Of a stretch of 64,000 bases of DNA, positions 17,520 to 25,126 are shown piece after piece. Made by a program: the position numbers and the translations under genes. The stretch's first letter is position 1. The number at the start of each line of letters is the position of its first letter. The DNA lies in the NCBI RefSeq assembly GCF_003570715.1, contig NZ_QXXQ01000004.1, forward strand, positions 186,001 to 250,000. Reading direction: 5' to 3'. The notes below the pieces were generated by a model. That model did not search any database. It was not told the DNA's origin and worked only from the letters and a program-made list of their open reading frames with translations. The DNA is from Gemmobacter lutimaris. GTDB taxonomy: Bacteria; Pseudomonadota; Alphaproteobacteria; Rhodobacterales; Rhodobacteraceae.

Positions 17520-18920
17520 ATGTCTATCCAAACGCCCGGCCCGCAGGCCGGAGGCGGCAATGGCCGCATCAATCCCCTGTATTTTGCCGTATGGCGCTGG
17601 CATTTCTATGCCGGGCTATATGTCATTCCTTTCCTTTGCATGCTGGCGGTGACCGGCCTTGTCATGCTTTGGATCAGCTATGGCGCGGGTATCGGCGCCG
17701 AACGCATGACGGTTCCGGTCGGAGCGACACCGCTGGCGCCTTCGGTCTTGCAAGAGGCGGCCGAGGCGGCGGTGCCCGGTGGCAGGGCAGTGCAATATGT
17801 GGCGCCGCTGGCGTCCGACAAGGTGGCGGCCTTCGCCGTGGCAACCGATGCCGGCAAGACGGGCGTGGCGCTGGACCCCTATACCGGCGCCGTGGTTCAC
17901 AGCTTCCCGTGGCGGGCGGGCTGGTATGACCTTGCCAATGACATTCATGGTTCGCTTCTCCTGGGCACCTTGGGCGACCGGCTGATCGAGGCGGCTGCCT
18001 CGCTGGGCCTTCTGCTGGTGGCGACCGGGCTTTACCTGCACTGGCCGCGCGGCACCGGCTGGCGGGCGGCGCTGGTGCCGTCCGTCGCGCGTCGGGGCCG
18101 GGCGCTGTGGAAATCGCTGCATGGCGTGGTCGGCCTTTGGGTTTCGGTGCTGCTGGTGCTGTTCCTGATTTCCGGCCTTAGCTGGGCCGGGATCTGGGGC
18201 GAGAAATTCGTTCAGGCCTGGAGCACGTTCCCGGCCGAAAAATGGGACAATGTTCCGCTGTCGGACGCGACCCATGCCAGCATGAACCACGGCGCCGCGA
18301 AAGAAGTGCCCTGGGGGCTGGAACAGACCCCGATGCCCGCCTCTGGCTCGCTGGCCGGGCAGGCGGCGATTGCCGGGCCGGTGACGCTCGACAGCGTGGC
18401 GGCCTTTGCGCAAGCCCTGGGCTTTGACCGCCGGTTCCAGATCAACCTGCCGGGCAGTGACAGCGGCGTCTGGACCATCAGCCATGACAGCATGTCGAAC
18501 GACGGGCCGGACCCGGCGGCGGATCGCACGCTGCATATCGACCGTTACACCGGCAATGTGCTGGCCGATGTGCGCTATGCCGATTATTCGGCCTATGCCA
18601 AGGCAATGGCCTGGGGCATCGCCTTCCACGAGGGCGATCTGGGGCTGTGGAATCTGGTGCTCAACACCGCCTTCTGCCTGTCGGTGGTGTTCCTTGCGGT
18701 CTCCGGTCTGGTGCTGTGGTGGAAGCGCCGCCCGGCGGGGGCCTCGCGTCTGGCCGCGCCGCCGCGCCCCGAGGTGGTGCCGCAGGCGCGCGGTGTGCTG
18801 CTGATCGGGCTTCTGCTGTCGATGGCCTTCCCCATGCTGGGGCTGACGCTGCTGGCCGTGCTGGCCTTCGATCTGCTGGTGCTGACCGGCCTGCCGCCGC
18901 TGCGGCGCGCGCTGTCCTGA
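17520..18920 (+). CDS. PepSY-associated transmembrane protein
   Basis: Inner-membrane protein (466 aa) of the PepSY_TM (PiuB-like) family. It has a first helix after WRWHFYAGLYVIPFLCMLAV with the family His, a second helix near LIEAAASLGLLLVATGLYLHWPRG, another at LHGVVGLWVSVLLVLFLISG, and C-terminal helices. The large periplasmic loops contain PepSY-like segments (ALDPYTGAVVHSFPWR and HIDRYTGNVLADVRY). Such proteins commonly accompany siderophore receptors and may reduce or move iron or copper; none is encoded here. GGAG precedes the start. Confidence 0.85.
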   Translation: MSIQTPGPQAGGGNGRINPLYFAVWRWHFYAGLYVIPFLCMLAVTGLVMLWISYGAGIGAERMTVPVGATPLAPSVLQEAAEAAVPGGRAVQYVAPLASDKVAAFAVATDAGKTGVALDPYTGAVVHSFPWRAGWYDLANDIHGSLLLGTLGDRLIEAAASLGLLLVATGLYLHWPRGTGWRAALVPSVARRGRALWKSLHGVVGLWVSVLLVLFLISGLSWAGIWGEKFVQAWSTFPAEKWDNVPLSDATHASMNHGAAKEVPWGLEQTPMPASGSLAGQAAIAGPVTLDSVAAFAQALGFDRRFQINLPGSDSGVWTISHDSMSNDGPDPAADRTLHIDRYTGNVLADVRYADYSAYAKAMAWGIAFHEGDLGLWNLVLNTAFCLSVVFLAVSGLVLWWKRRPAGASRLAAPPRPEVVPQARGVLLIGLLLSMAFPMLGLTLLAVLAFDLLVLTGLPPLRRALS

Positions 18921-18932
18921 CCTTGCACGATG

Positions 18933-18960
18933 GCCGGGCGGCGGGTTCCCGCTGCCCGGC
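18933..18960 (+). terminator. Candidate terminator hairpin after PepSY gene
   Basis: GCCGGGC and GCCCGGC (18933-18939, 18954-18960) enclose further complementary bases (GCGGG/CCCGC). There is no T-run, so termination efficiency is doubtful. Confidence 0.4.
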
Positions 18961-18985
18961 TGAACTTATCGTGACAGCCTCGGGG

Positions 18986-19011
18986 GGAACGGCGGGCAGG
19001 GGATGCCTGTT
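18986..19011 (+). promoter_or_regulatory. Candidate EcfG-type general-stress promoter for PRC-barrel gene
   Basis: GGAAC, 17 nt, then TGTT is close to the GGAAC-N17-CGTT pattern of alphaproteobacterial EcfG promoters. It lies about 80 nt before the PRC-barrel start. Such motifs are short and can occur by chance. Confidence 0.35.
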
Positions 19012-19093
19012 GTCTGGTCATACCGCGTCGGGAAGGTGCAGGGCGATACAGAAAGCCCGGTTTCCCCGCCGCTCAACCTGAACGGAGGCAGAC

Positions 19094-20056
19094 ATGAAAA
19101 CCCTTCTCAACTCGACGATTCTTGCCCTTGGGCTGACCGCCGGCATGGCGGGCGGGGTTCTGGCCGACACTGCGACCACCACCCCCGATCCGGCCGCGCC
19201 GCAAGCCGCAGCGCCCGCAGAGACCATGGCGACCGACGCGACGGCTTCGCCTTATCTGAGCACGATCGACCAAGGCGTGCGCGCCTCCGATTTCATTGGC
19301 AAGCGTGTCTGGCTGACCGAAGCCGATACCAGCGCCCTGAACCCCGATGGCTATGCCGAGGCGTCGGCCGACTGGCAGGATGCGGGCGAGATCAGCGATG
19401 TGATCCTCAGCCGCAGCGGCGACACCGAGGCCGTGCTGGTTGACTTCGGCGGCTTCCTCGGGATCGGCGAAAAGACTGTGGCCATCGACATGGCACGTCT
19501 GACCATGGTGCCGGATGCCGACAGCCCGCAAGACTATTTCATTGTGTTCAACGGCACGAAAACCGATCTGGAGGCGGCGCCCGCCTTTGACACCGCCATG
19601 ATCTTCAGCACCGAAGCCCCGGCAGGGGATCGCGCGGAAGTGACGGCTGATCCGGTGGCAACCCCGGTGGCCCCGATGGCGACCGATACCACCACGGCTC
19701 CGGCGGCCCCTGCCGAAACCATGGCCGAAGCCCCGGCCACCGGCGCGGCAGATGCTGCGGTGATGGGCGAGCCCGTCGATTTCACCGGCGTGACCGAGGC
19801 CGATCTGGTTGGCAAGCGCGTCTATGGCCCCGGCGATGAACATGTCGGCGAGGTCAGCGCGGTGACGCTGGACGGCAATGGCGCTGTGCAATCGGTGGTC
19901 GTTGATGTCGGCGGCTTCCTTGGCATCGGCGAGAAATCGGTGAGCCTGACCGCCGACATGCTGCGCATCGCCCCCGATGCCGATGGCGATGGCACCGTGT
20001 TGCATGTCAGCGCGACCGAGGATCAACTGAAGGCACTGCCCGAAGCGGCCGGTTGA
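19094..20056 (+). CDS. Secreted protein with two PRC-barrel domains
   Basis: Exported protein (320 aa). The signal peptide ends near GGVLAD. It carries two PRC-barrel-like units of about 90 residues, each containing the near-identical block DFGGFLGIGEK or DVGGFLGIGEK followed by a short beta-rich region. They are joined by an Ala/Pro/Thr-rich linker in which PAETMA recurs. The first unit starts at DFIGKRVW and the second at DLVGKRVY, indicating internal duplication. Function in the envelope is unknown; PRC-barrels often mediate protein or RNA contacts. GGAGGC lies before the start. It ends at a shared terminator. Confidence 0.8.
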   Translation: MKTLLNSTILALGLTAGMAGGVLADTATTTPDPAAPQAAAPAETMATDATASPYLSTIDQGVRASDFIGKRVWLTEADTSALNPDGYAEASADWQDAGEISDVILSRSGDTEAVLVDFGGFLGIGEKTVAIDMARLTMVPDADSPQDYFIVFNGTKTDLEAAPAFDTAMIFSTEAPAGDRAEVTADPVATPVAPMATDTTTAPAAPAETMAEAPATGAADAAVMGEPVDFTGVTEADLVGKRVYGPGDEHVGEVSAVTLDGNGAVQSVVVDVGGFLGIGEKSVSLTADMLRIAPDADGDGTVLHVSATEDQLKALPEAAG

Positions 20057-20072
20057 TCGCCCGACACCTTCG

Positions 20073-20098
20073 AAGCCCGGCCGTGTAGGCCGGGCTTT
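20073..20098. terminator. Bidirectional terminator between PRC-barrel gene and znuB
   Basis: AAGCCCGGCC, loop GTGTA, GGCCGGGCTT. It serves the plus-strand gene and overlaps the znuB stop codon on the other strand. Confidence 0.8.
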
Positions 20099-20888
20099 AC
20101 TGTTTGCGCATCTGGCCGAGGCTGGCCGCCACGATGAAGATACCTGCCGCGACGGTCACGATGGAGGGGCCGGCGGGTGTGTCGAGGCTCAGCGACACAC
20201 GCAGCCCGCCTACCACCGCCGCGCCGCCGATCAGCGCCGCAAGTGCCGCCATCGCCTCGGGGCTGCGGGACAGGCCACGCGCCGCAGCGGCCGGGATCAC
20301 CAGCATCGCCGCGATAAGCAGGGCCCCCACCACCTTCAGCGCCACCGCCACCGTGACCGCCAGCGCCAGCACCAGAACCAGCCGCTCGCGGTCGGGGTTT
20401 AGGCCCGAGGCAGCCGCCAGATCCTCGCTCAGCGTTGCGGTCAGCATGGCATTCCAGCGCCAGTAAAGCAGGGCCAACACCAGTGCGGCACCACCCCAGA
20501 TGAAGCCCAGATCGGCACGCGACACAGCAAGGATGTCGCCGAACAGATAGGCGGAAAGGTCCGTTCGCGCCTCGGGCACGAAGCTGACGGCGACAAGGCC
20601 GAAAGCCAGCGCCGAATGCGCCAGCACGCCGAGCGTGGTATCCAGCGCCCAGCCGCGTGCGGCCAGCCCCGCCACGGTTACCGCCATGGCCAGTGCGACC
20701 GCCAGCGTTCCCAGCCCGACCGGCAGGTCGCTTGCCAGCGCCAGCGCGACGCCGAGGATCGAGGCATGCGCCGTCGCGTCGCCGAAATAGGCCATGCGTC
20801 GCCAGACCACGAACGACCCCAGCGGTCCGGTTGCCAGTGCCAGCCCCAGACCGGCCAGTGCGGCGCGGATCAGGAAATCGTCAAGCAT
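20097..20888 (-). CDS. znuB: Zinc ABC transporter permease ZnuB
   Basis: Inner-membrane channel (263 aa) of the ABC-3 metal permease family, importing Zn2+ with ZnuA and ZnuC. It has about eight hydrophobic segments, and the family motif MAYFGDATAHASILGVAL is clear near residue 30. The start at 20888 overlaps the znuC stop by 8 nt; the longer in-frame extension is a shadow of the His-rich znuC end and is rejected. It is last in the zur-znuC-znuB transcript. Confidence 0.93.
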   Translation of the reverse strand: MLDDFLIRAALAGLGLALATGPLGSFVVWRRMAYFGDATAHASILGVALALASDLPVGLGTLAVALAMAVTVAGLAARGWALDTTLGVLAHSALAFGLVAVSFVPEARTDLSAYLFGDILAVSRADLGFIWGGAALVLALLYWRWNAMLTATLSEDLAAASGLNPDRERLVLVLALAVTVAVALKVVGALLIAAMLVIPAAAARGLSRSPEAMAALAALIGGAAVVGGLRVSLSLDTPAGPSIVTVAAGIFIVAASLGQMRKQ

Positions 20889-21651
20889 GATGGTGTTGAT
20901 CCCCGTCGCTGTGGTCGTGCTCATGGTCGTGACCATGGGTGTGATCGTGGTCATGGACATGCTGGTAAAGCGCCAGCGCGCCTTGCGTGCCCAAGCCAAA
21001 AAGGGCGCGGTATTCCGGCGCGTTCGACACCACGCGCGGCGTGCCCTCGCAGCAGACATGGCCGTTGAGGCAGATCACCCGGTCCGAGGCGCTCATCACC
21101 ACATGCAGGTCATGGCTGACCATCAGAACGGCGGCGCCAGTGTCGCGGCGGACCTCTTCGATCAGCCGGTAGAAGGCCGCCTCGCCGGGTTGGTCGAGCC
21201 CCTGCGTGGGTTCATCGAGGATCAGAAGTTCCGGCCGCGTCAACAGGGCGCGGGCCAGCAACACACGCTGGAATTGCCCGCCTGACAGGCCAACCATCGG
21301 CCGGTCTGCCACTTCGGGCACCCCGACACGGGCCAGCATCGCCTCGGTTTCCGCTTTGCCATGCCGACGCGGCAACGACAGGAAGCGCCGCGCGGTCAGG
21401 GGCAGCGTCCGGTCGATATGCAGCTTCTGCGGCACATAGCCGATGGCCAGCCCCGGCGCGCGGATGATGCTGCCATGTTCCGGCTTCAGGATGCCTAGCA
21501 GCGCCCGCAGCAATGTGGACTTGCCTGAACCATTGGGCCCGAGGACCGTGACGATCTCGCCCCGGTCGATCTTCACCGAAACATCGTGCAGCACCTCTTG
21601 CCCGCCCAGACGGACGCAAAGGCCGCGCGCCTCGATCAGCGGCGCGGTCAT
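20881..21651 (-). CDS. znuC: Zinc ABC transporter ATPase ZnuC
   Basis: Cytoplasmic ATPase (256 aa) driving zinc import. Walker A is GPNGSGKST, the Q-loop region is IGYVPQKLH, the signature is LSGGQFQRV and Walker B is LLILDEPTQGL. The last 25 or so residues are strongly His/Asp-rich (HDHDHTHGHDHEHDHS and a terminal HHH), a probable metal-binding tail. The start at 21651 overlaps the zur stop as ATGA; an in-frame ATG at 21675 would overlap zur more deeply. Confidence 0.94.
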   Translation of the reverse strand: MTAPLIEARGLCVRLGGQEVLHDVSVKIDRGEIVTVLGPNGSGKSTLLRALLGILKPEHGSIIRAPGLAIGYVPQKLHIDRTLPLTARRFLSLPRRHGKAETEAMLARVGVPEVADRPMVGLSGGQFQRVLLARALLTRPELLILDEPTQGLDQPGEAAFYRLIEEVRRDTGAAVLMVSHDLHVVMSASDRVICLNGHVCCEGTPRVVSNAPEYRALFGLGTQGALALYQHVHDHDHTHGHDHEHDHSDGDQHHHA

Positions 21652-22124
21652 GATGGTTCCCGGCAGGCGGGGCAAAGACCCAGAGCCTCGATGCTGGCGC
21701 GTTCGACGGTAAAGCCCAGATCGGCCGCAGCGCCATCCAGTGCCGCGCGCACCGGCGCGGCGGGCGCCTCGGCCACCGTGTCGCAGACACGGCAGATCAG
21801 GAAAGCCGGGGCATGTGCCTCGCCGGGGTGCATGCAGGCCGCAAAGGCGTTCAGCCGCTGGATGCGATGGGCAAGCCCGTGTTCCACGAGGAAATCCAGT
21901 GCCCGATAGGCCACGGGCGGCTGGTTGCCGTAGCCTTCGGCCGCCAGACGTTGCAGCACGTCATAGGCGCCCATGGCGCGATGCGCCTCCAGCAGGATCT
22001 CCAGCACGCGGCGGCGCACCGGGGTCAGGCGCGCGCCGCTGGCGGCAAGGCTCGCCTCGGCCTGCGACATCACCGCATCGCTGCATTGGTGATGATCGTG
22101 ATCGTGAAAGGGCTGCGGGTCCAT
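21648..22124 (-). CDS. zur: Zur, Fur-family zinc uptake repressor
   Basis: Transcriptional repressor (158 aa) expected to shut off the znu genes when zinc is replete. It has the winged-helix Fur domain (LTPVRRRVLEILLEAH, then PVAYRALDFLVEHGLAHRI). The metal-site cysteines are CRVC and CPAC, the paired CxxC zinc sites of the family. The N-terminus carries an extra His-rich stretch (HDHDHH). It is first in a minus-strand operon with znuC and znuB and diverges from znuA, with an AT-rich palindrome between. Confidence 0.93.
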   Translation of the reverse strand: MDPQPFHDHDHHQCSDAVMSQAEASLAASGARLTPVRRRVLEILLEAHRAMGAYDVLQRLAAEGYGNQPPVAYRALDFLVEHGLAHRIQRLNAFAACMHPGEAHAPAFLICRVCDTVAEAPAAPVRAALDGAAADLGFTVERASIEALGLCPACREPS

Positions 22125-22140
22125 GCGGCACCTCTTGACG

Positions 22141-22160
22141 CGTTATGATATTACATACAT
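22141..22160. promoter_or_regulatory. Zur-box-like palindrome between zur and znuA
   Basis: TATGATATTACATA (22144-22157), an imperfect AT-rich inverted repeat of form TATG-N6-CATA, is centred in the 70-nt divergent gap. It is placed to control zur-znuCB and znuA together, as in established znu loci. Confidence 0.7.
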
Positions 22161-22194
22161 AGATCGCCCATCCGCCAAAGCGAAGAGGTTTCCG

Positions 22195-23208
22195 ATGCGT
22201 TATATCATATCCGCCGCCCTTGCCAGCACCGCCCTTTGTGCCCCGGCCATGGCCGAAGTGCCGCGCGTGGTGACCGACATGACGCCGACCTATGGTCTTG
22301 TCGCCACGGTGATGGGCGATCTGGGGCAGCCGGAACGTCTGCTGGATCAGGGGGCGAATGCCCATGACTTCCAGTTGCGCCCGAGCCAGGCCGCCGCGCT
22401 GGCAGATGCGGGTCTGGTGGTCTGGATGGGGCCGCAGCTTTCGCCATGGCTTGACCGGGCGCTGGGCGGCGTTTCCAAGGGCCAGCAACTGCGCCTGCTG
22501 GAGGTTGCAGGCACGCATCTTCAGCCCTTTGGGGAAGGGCACGAGGACCACGACCATGATCACGGTGCAGAAGCCGGGCATGACGGTCATGACCACGATC
22601 ATGCCGAAGAAGCCGGGCACGACGATCATGACCATGATCATGCCGGGGAAGCCGGGCACGACGATCCCGAGGAAGAGCACGACCACAGCGGCACCGACCC
22701 GCATGCCTGGCTCGACCCGGCGAATGGCGCGGTCTGGCTGGAGGCGATTGCCGCCCAGCTTTCTGCGCTGGACCCGGAAAATGCCGCGACCTATGCCGCC
22801 AATGCCGCGAAGGGCAAAGAGGCCAATGCTGCCGCCGACGCCCGGATCTCCGCGCAACTGGCCCCGGTGCAGGGAAAGCCGATTGTCGTCTTCCACGATG
22901 CCTATGGCTACTTCGTGGGGCACTACGGGCTGACCATAGCGGGCAGCGTCTCTGCCGGTGATGCCGCCGCCCCCGGTGCGGCGCATCTGGCGGAACTGCG
23001 GGCGCGGGTGGGCGAGGGCGTGGCCTGCCTGTTCCCCGAGGCAGGCCACGCGCCCAAGACCATCGAACAGATCGCCGAAGCCGCAGGCGCGCGGCAGGGC
23101 GGGGCGCTGGATCCGGCCGGCGTGATGCTGCCCGCCAGCGCCGACGGCTACACCGCCGTGCTGGAGAGCCTTGCGACAACCCTGGCCACATGCCTCACCG
23201 CCCCGTGA
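22195..23208 (+). CDS. znuA: Periplasmic zinc-binding protein ZnuA with His-rich repeat loop
   Basis: Cluster A-I binding protein (337 aa) that captures Zn2+ in the periplasm for ZnuBC. The signal peptide ends near APAMAE. Metal ligands expected for the family include the His of ANAHDFQLRPSQ, of TDPHAWLDP and of FHDAYGYF. Between the first two lies a His/Asp/Glu-rich loop of about 55 residues, partly built from a 13-residue unit in three tandem copies. AGAGG precedes the start at 22195; the upstream open frame crosses the Zur box and is not credible. Confidence 0.94.
   Translation: MRYIISAALASTALCAPAMAEVPRVVTDMTPTYGLVATVMGDLGQPERLLDQGANAHDFQLRPSQAAALADAGLVVWMGPQLSPWLDRALGGVSKGQQLRLLEVAGTHLQPFGEGHEDHDHDHGAEAGHDGHDHDHAEEAGHDDHDHDHAGEAGHDDPEEEHDHSGTDPHAWLDPANGAVWLEAIAAQLSALDPENAATYAANAAKGKEANAAADARISAQLAPVQGKPIVVFHDAYGYFVGHYGLTIAGSVSAGDAAAPGAAHLAELRARVGEGVACLFPEAGHAPKTIEQIAEAAGARQGGALDPAGVMLPASADGYTAVLESLATTLATCLTAP
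22570..22686 (+). repeat. Three tandem 39-bp repeats encoding the ZnuA His-rich loop
   Basis: Units at 22570, 22609 and 22648 each begin EAGHD and encode 13 residues. The first two are nearly identical (HDHDHA ends) and the third has diverged to an acidic version (PEEEHDH). This indicates recent in-frame amplification of metal-binding residues. Confidence 0.85.
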
Positions 23209-23224
23209 GCAGCCCTTGACCTTC

Positions 23225-23264
23225 CCCCCGGCTCGTGAATTTCTAGCGGAATTCGGGCCGGGGG
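23225..23264 (+). other. Long stem-loop that overlaps the ribosome site of the aldose epimerase gene
   Basis: CCCCCGGC (23225-23232) pairs with GCCGGGGG (23257-23264), and inside it GAATT (23237-23241) pairs with AATTC (23250-23254). The right arm overlaps the Shine-Dalgarno GGGGAGG (23261-23267). It could end znuA transcripts or mask epimerase translation; there is no T-run. Confidence 0.6.
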
Positions 23265-23272
23265 AGGCGTGC

Positions 23273-24238
23273 ATGATCCGCGAGTTCGGGCAGACGGCAG
23301 CGGGAGAGGCGGTGCAGGCAGTGACGCTGCGCGCGGGCAAGCTGACCGCCACCATCCTGACCTATGGTGCCATCCTTCAGGATCTGCGGCTTGCCGGTCT
23401 GGGCTACAGCCTGACGCGCGGCTCTGATGATTTCACGGAATACGAAGGCGCGCTGCATTATCACGGTGCGGTGATCGGCCCGGTTGCCAACCGCATCGCC
23501 GGGGCGCAGGCCGATATTGGTGGTCTGCCATGCCGGTTCGAGGCGAATGAGGGCGCGAACTGCCTGCATTCCGGCGGCAGCGGTCTGCACCGCAAGCTGT
23601 GGCGGATCGAGTCCTCAGCCGAGGATCATCTGACGCTTGTCTGCGATCTGGCGGCGGGGGAGGGCGGCTTTCCCGGCAACCGGCAGGCCCGTGCCGTGTG
23701 GCGGGTCAGCGCGCCCGCGACGCTGCATCTGACGCTGGCCATGACCACGGATGCCGATACCCCGGCGGCGCTGACCAATCACAGTTACTGGAACCTCGAT
23801 GGCAGCACCGACTGGTTGGGCCATCAGTTGCGCATCGCCGCCGACCGGGTGACGGAGACCGATGCCGCGCTGCTGCCCACAGGGCGGCTGATGCCTGTGG
23901 CTGGCGGCGATCTGGATTTTCGGGCGGGCCGCCGCATCTGGCCGGGCGAGCCTGCGATGGACACCAACTTCTGCCTGTCGAACGGCCCGCAGCCGCTGCG
24001 CGATGTGCTGTGGCTGACCGGCAAGACCGGGGTCGAGATGGTGGTGGCGACGACCGAGCCGGGGGTGCAGGTCTATGACAACCGCACCGTCCCGCGCCGG
24101 GGTGCGGCGCCTTACGAGGCGCTGGCGATCGAGCCGCAATTCTGGCCCGATGCGCTGCACCAGCCCGCTTTCCCCTCGATCCTGCTGCGCGCGGGTGAGA
24201 CCCGCGAACAGCGGATACGCTGGCGCTTCGGCACCTGA
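23273..24238 (+). CDS. galM: Aldose 1-epimerase (galactose mutarotase)
   Basis: Cytosolic mutarotase (321 aa) interconverting alpha and beta anomers of hexoses. Family motifs are seen in order: YGAILQDLRL, GPVANRIAGA, CLHSGGSGLHRKLW with its His, LTNHSYWNLDG with the catalytic His, and the C-terminal AIEPQFWPDALHQP with the catalytic Glu. The start at 23273 follows a near-perfect Shine-Dalgarno that lies in a predicted hairpin. No sugar genes flank it. It converges with the oxygenase gene 3 nt away. Confidence 0.9.
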   Translation: MIREFGQTAAGEAVQAVTLRAGKLTATILTYGAILQDLRLAGLGYSLTRGSDDFTEYEGALHYHGAVIGPVANRIAGAQADIGGLPCRFEANEGANCLHSGGSGLHRKLWRIESSAEDHLTLVCDLAAGEGGFPGNRQARAVWRVSAPATLHLTLAMTTDADTPAALTNHSYWNLDGSTDWLGHQLRIAADRVTETDAALLPTGRLMPVAGGDLDFRAGRRIWPGEPAMDTNFCLSNGPQPLRDVLWLTGKTGVEMVVATTEPGVQVYDNRTVPRRGAAPYEALAIEPQFWPDALHQPAFPSILLRAGETREQRIRWRFGT

Positions 24239-24241
24239 CGC

Positions 24242-25027
24242 TCAGGCCGCGCGGCCGTAGAAGCCGCGCTGTTCCTCGGCGGTAAAGCGCACGCCGGGCG
24301 TTTCGAAATAGGAAAATACCGCGATCACCCGGGGCGTCGCGCCCTCGACCGGCGTCACCCGATGCGCGGTATGCTTGCCGCGAAACACGTTCAGCGTGCC
24401 GGGCGACAGGGTGATGGCGCGCAGTTCCGGGTCTTCGCCGCGCAAAAGCCGCGCCACACCCGCATAATTCGGGTTCGCATCGTCGCGCAGGTCGCGGCGG
24501 TATTCGAACAGCCCCCCGGCCTCGGGCGCCTGCAACAGCAGCGTGGTGGTGAATTCGGACCGATCAAAATGCCAGTTCAGCCCGTCGCCCGTCGCATAGG
24601 ACATGGCATTCAACGCGGCCAGCGGATCGGCCATCGGATACAGCGCGGGCTTGCCCATCGTGGCGGCAAGGAAGTGGGCGAATTCGGGCCAGTGATAGAG
24701 GCGGTCCAGCGCGCCGCCGATCTGATCGGCGCAAAGCGTGCGGTTGCGGGATTCGACTTCCGCCAGCGCCGGATGATCGGCAGGCAGGCCCTGAATGTCC
24801 TTGCGGAAATAGATGTTATGGCGGCGCGCATGCACATGCGCCTCGGTGGTAAATTTCGGCGTCAGTGCGGCGGTTGTCTCGGCACTTGCCTCGGCGCCCA
24901 GAAAGCCGGGCAGGTTGAACATGCCGGTGGCCGCCAGTTCGGCCCGCGCGGCATCCACAAGCGCCTGCCATTCGGGACTGTCCGGCCGGTCCAGCGGGTA
25001 GCGGTCAAGGTCGATGATGTCGCGCAT
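24242..25027 (-). CDS. 2-oxoglutarate/Fe(II)-dependent oxygenase (HalD/BesD-like family)
   Basis: Predicted non-haem iron oxygenase (261 aa). The iron facial triad is visible as His153-Phe-Asp155 (NWHFDRSEF) and a distal His in KHTAHRVTP; the Arg of TPRVIAVFS probably binds 2-oxoglutarate. The sequence resembles the family that includes the amino-acid halogenases HalD/BesD. Because it keeps the Asp of HxD, which halogenases replace by Gly, hydroxylation is the likelier chemistry. The substrate is unknown. The start at 25027 is preceded by GGAGG; the long upstream frame is rejected. It diverges from a LysR gene. Confidence 0.8.
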   Translation of the reverse strand: MRDIIDLDRYPLDRPDSPEWQALVDAARAELAATGMFNLPGFLGAEASAETTAALTPKFTTEAHVHARRHNIYFRKDIQGLPADHPALAEVESRNRTLCADQIGGALDRLYHWPEFAHFLAATMGKPALYPMADPLAALNAMSYATGDGLNWHFDRSEFTTTLLLQAPEAGGLFEYRRDLRDDANPNYAGVARLLRGEDPELRAITLSPGTLNVFRGKHTAHRVTPVEGATPRVIAVFSYFETPGVRFTAEEQRGFYGRAA

Positions 25028-25126
25028 GGGAACCTCCTGCTGTGCGGGTTCTGTCCAGACTGCGCCGGATTGCGAAAGTTGCAATCGGGGGAAATCTGAG
25101 GAACCATAAGGAAAACCGGAGGGAAG

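Noticed and set aside
24242-25027. Amino-acid halogenase
   Set aside because: The HxD motif keeps the iron-binding Asp; halogenases need Gly or Ala there.
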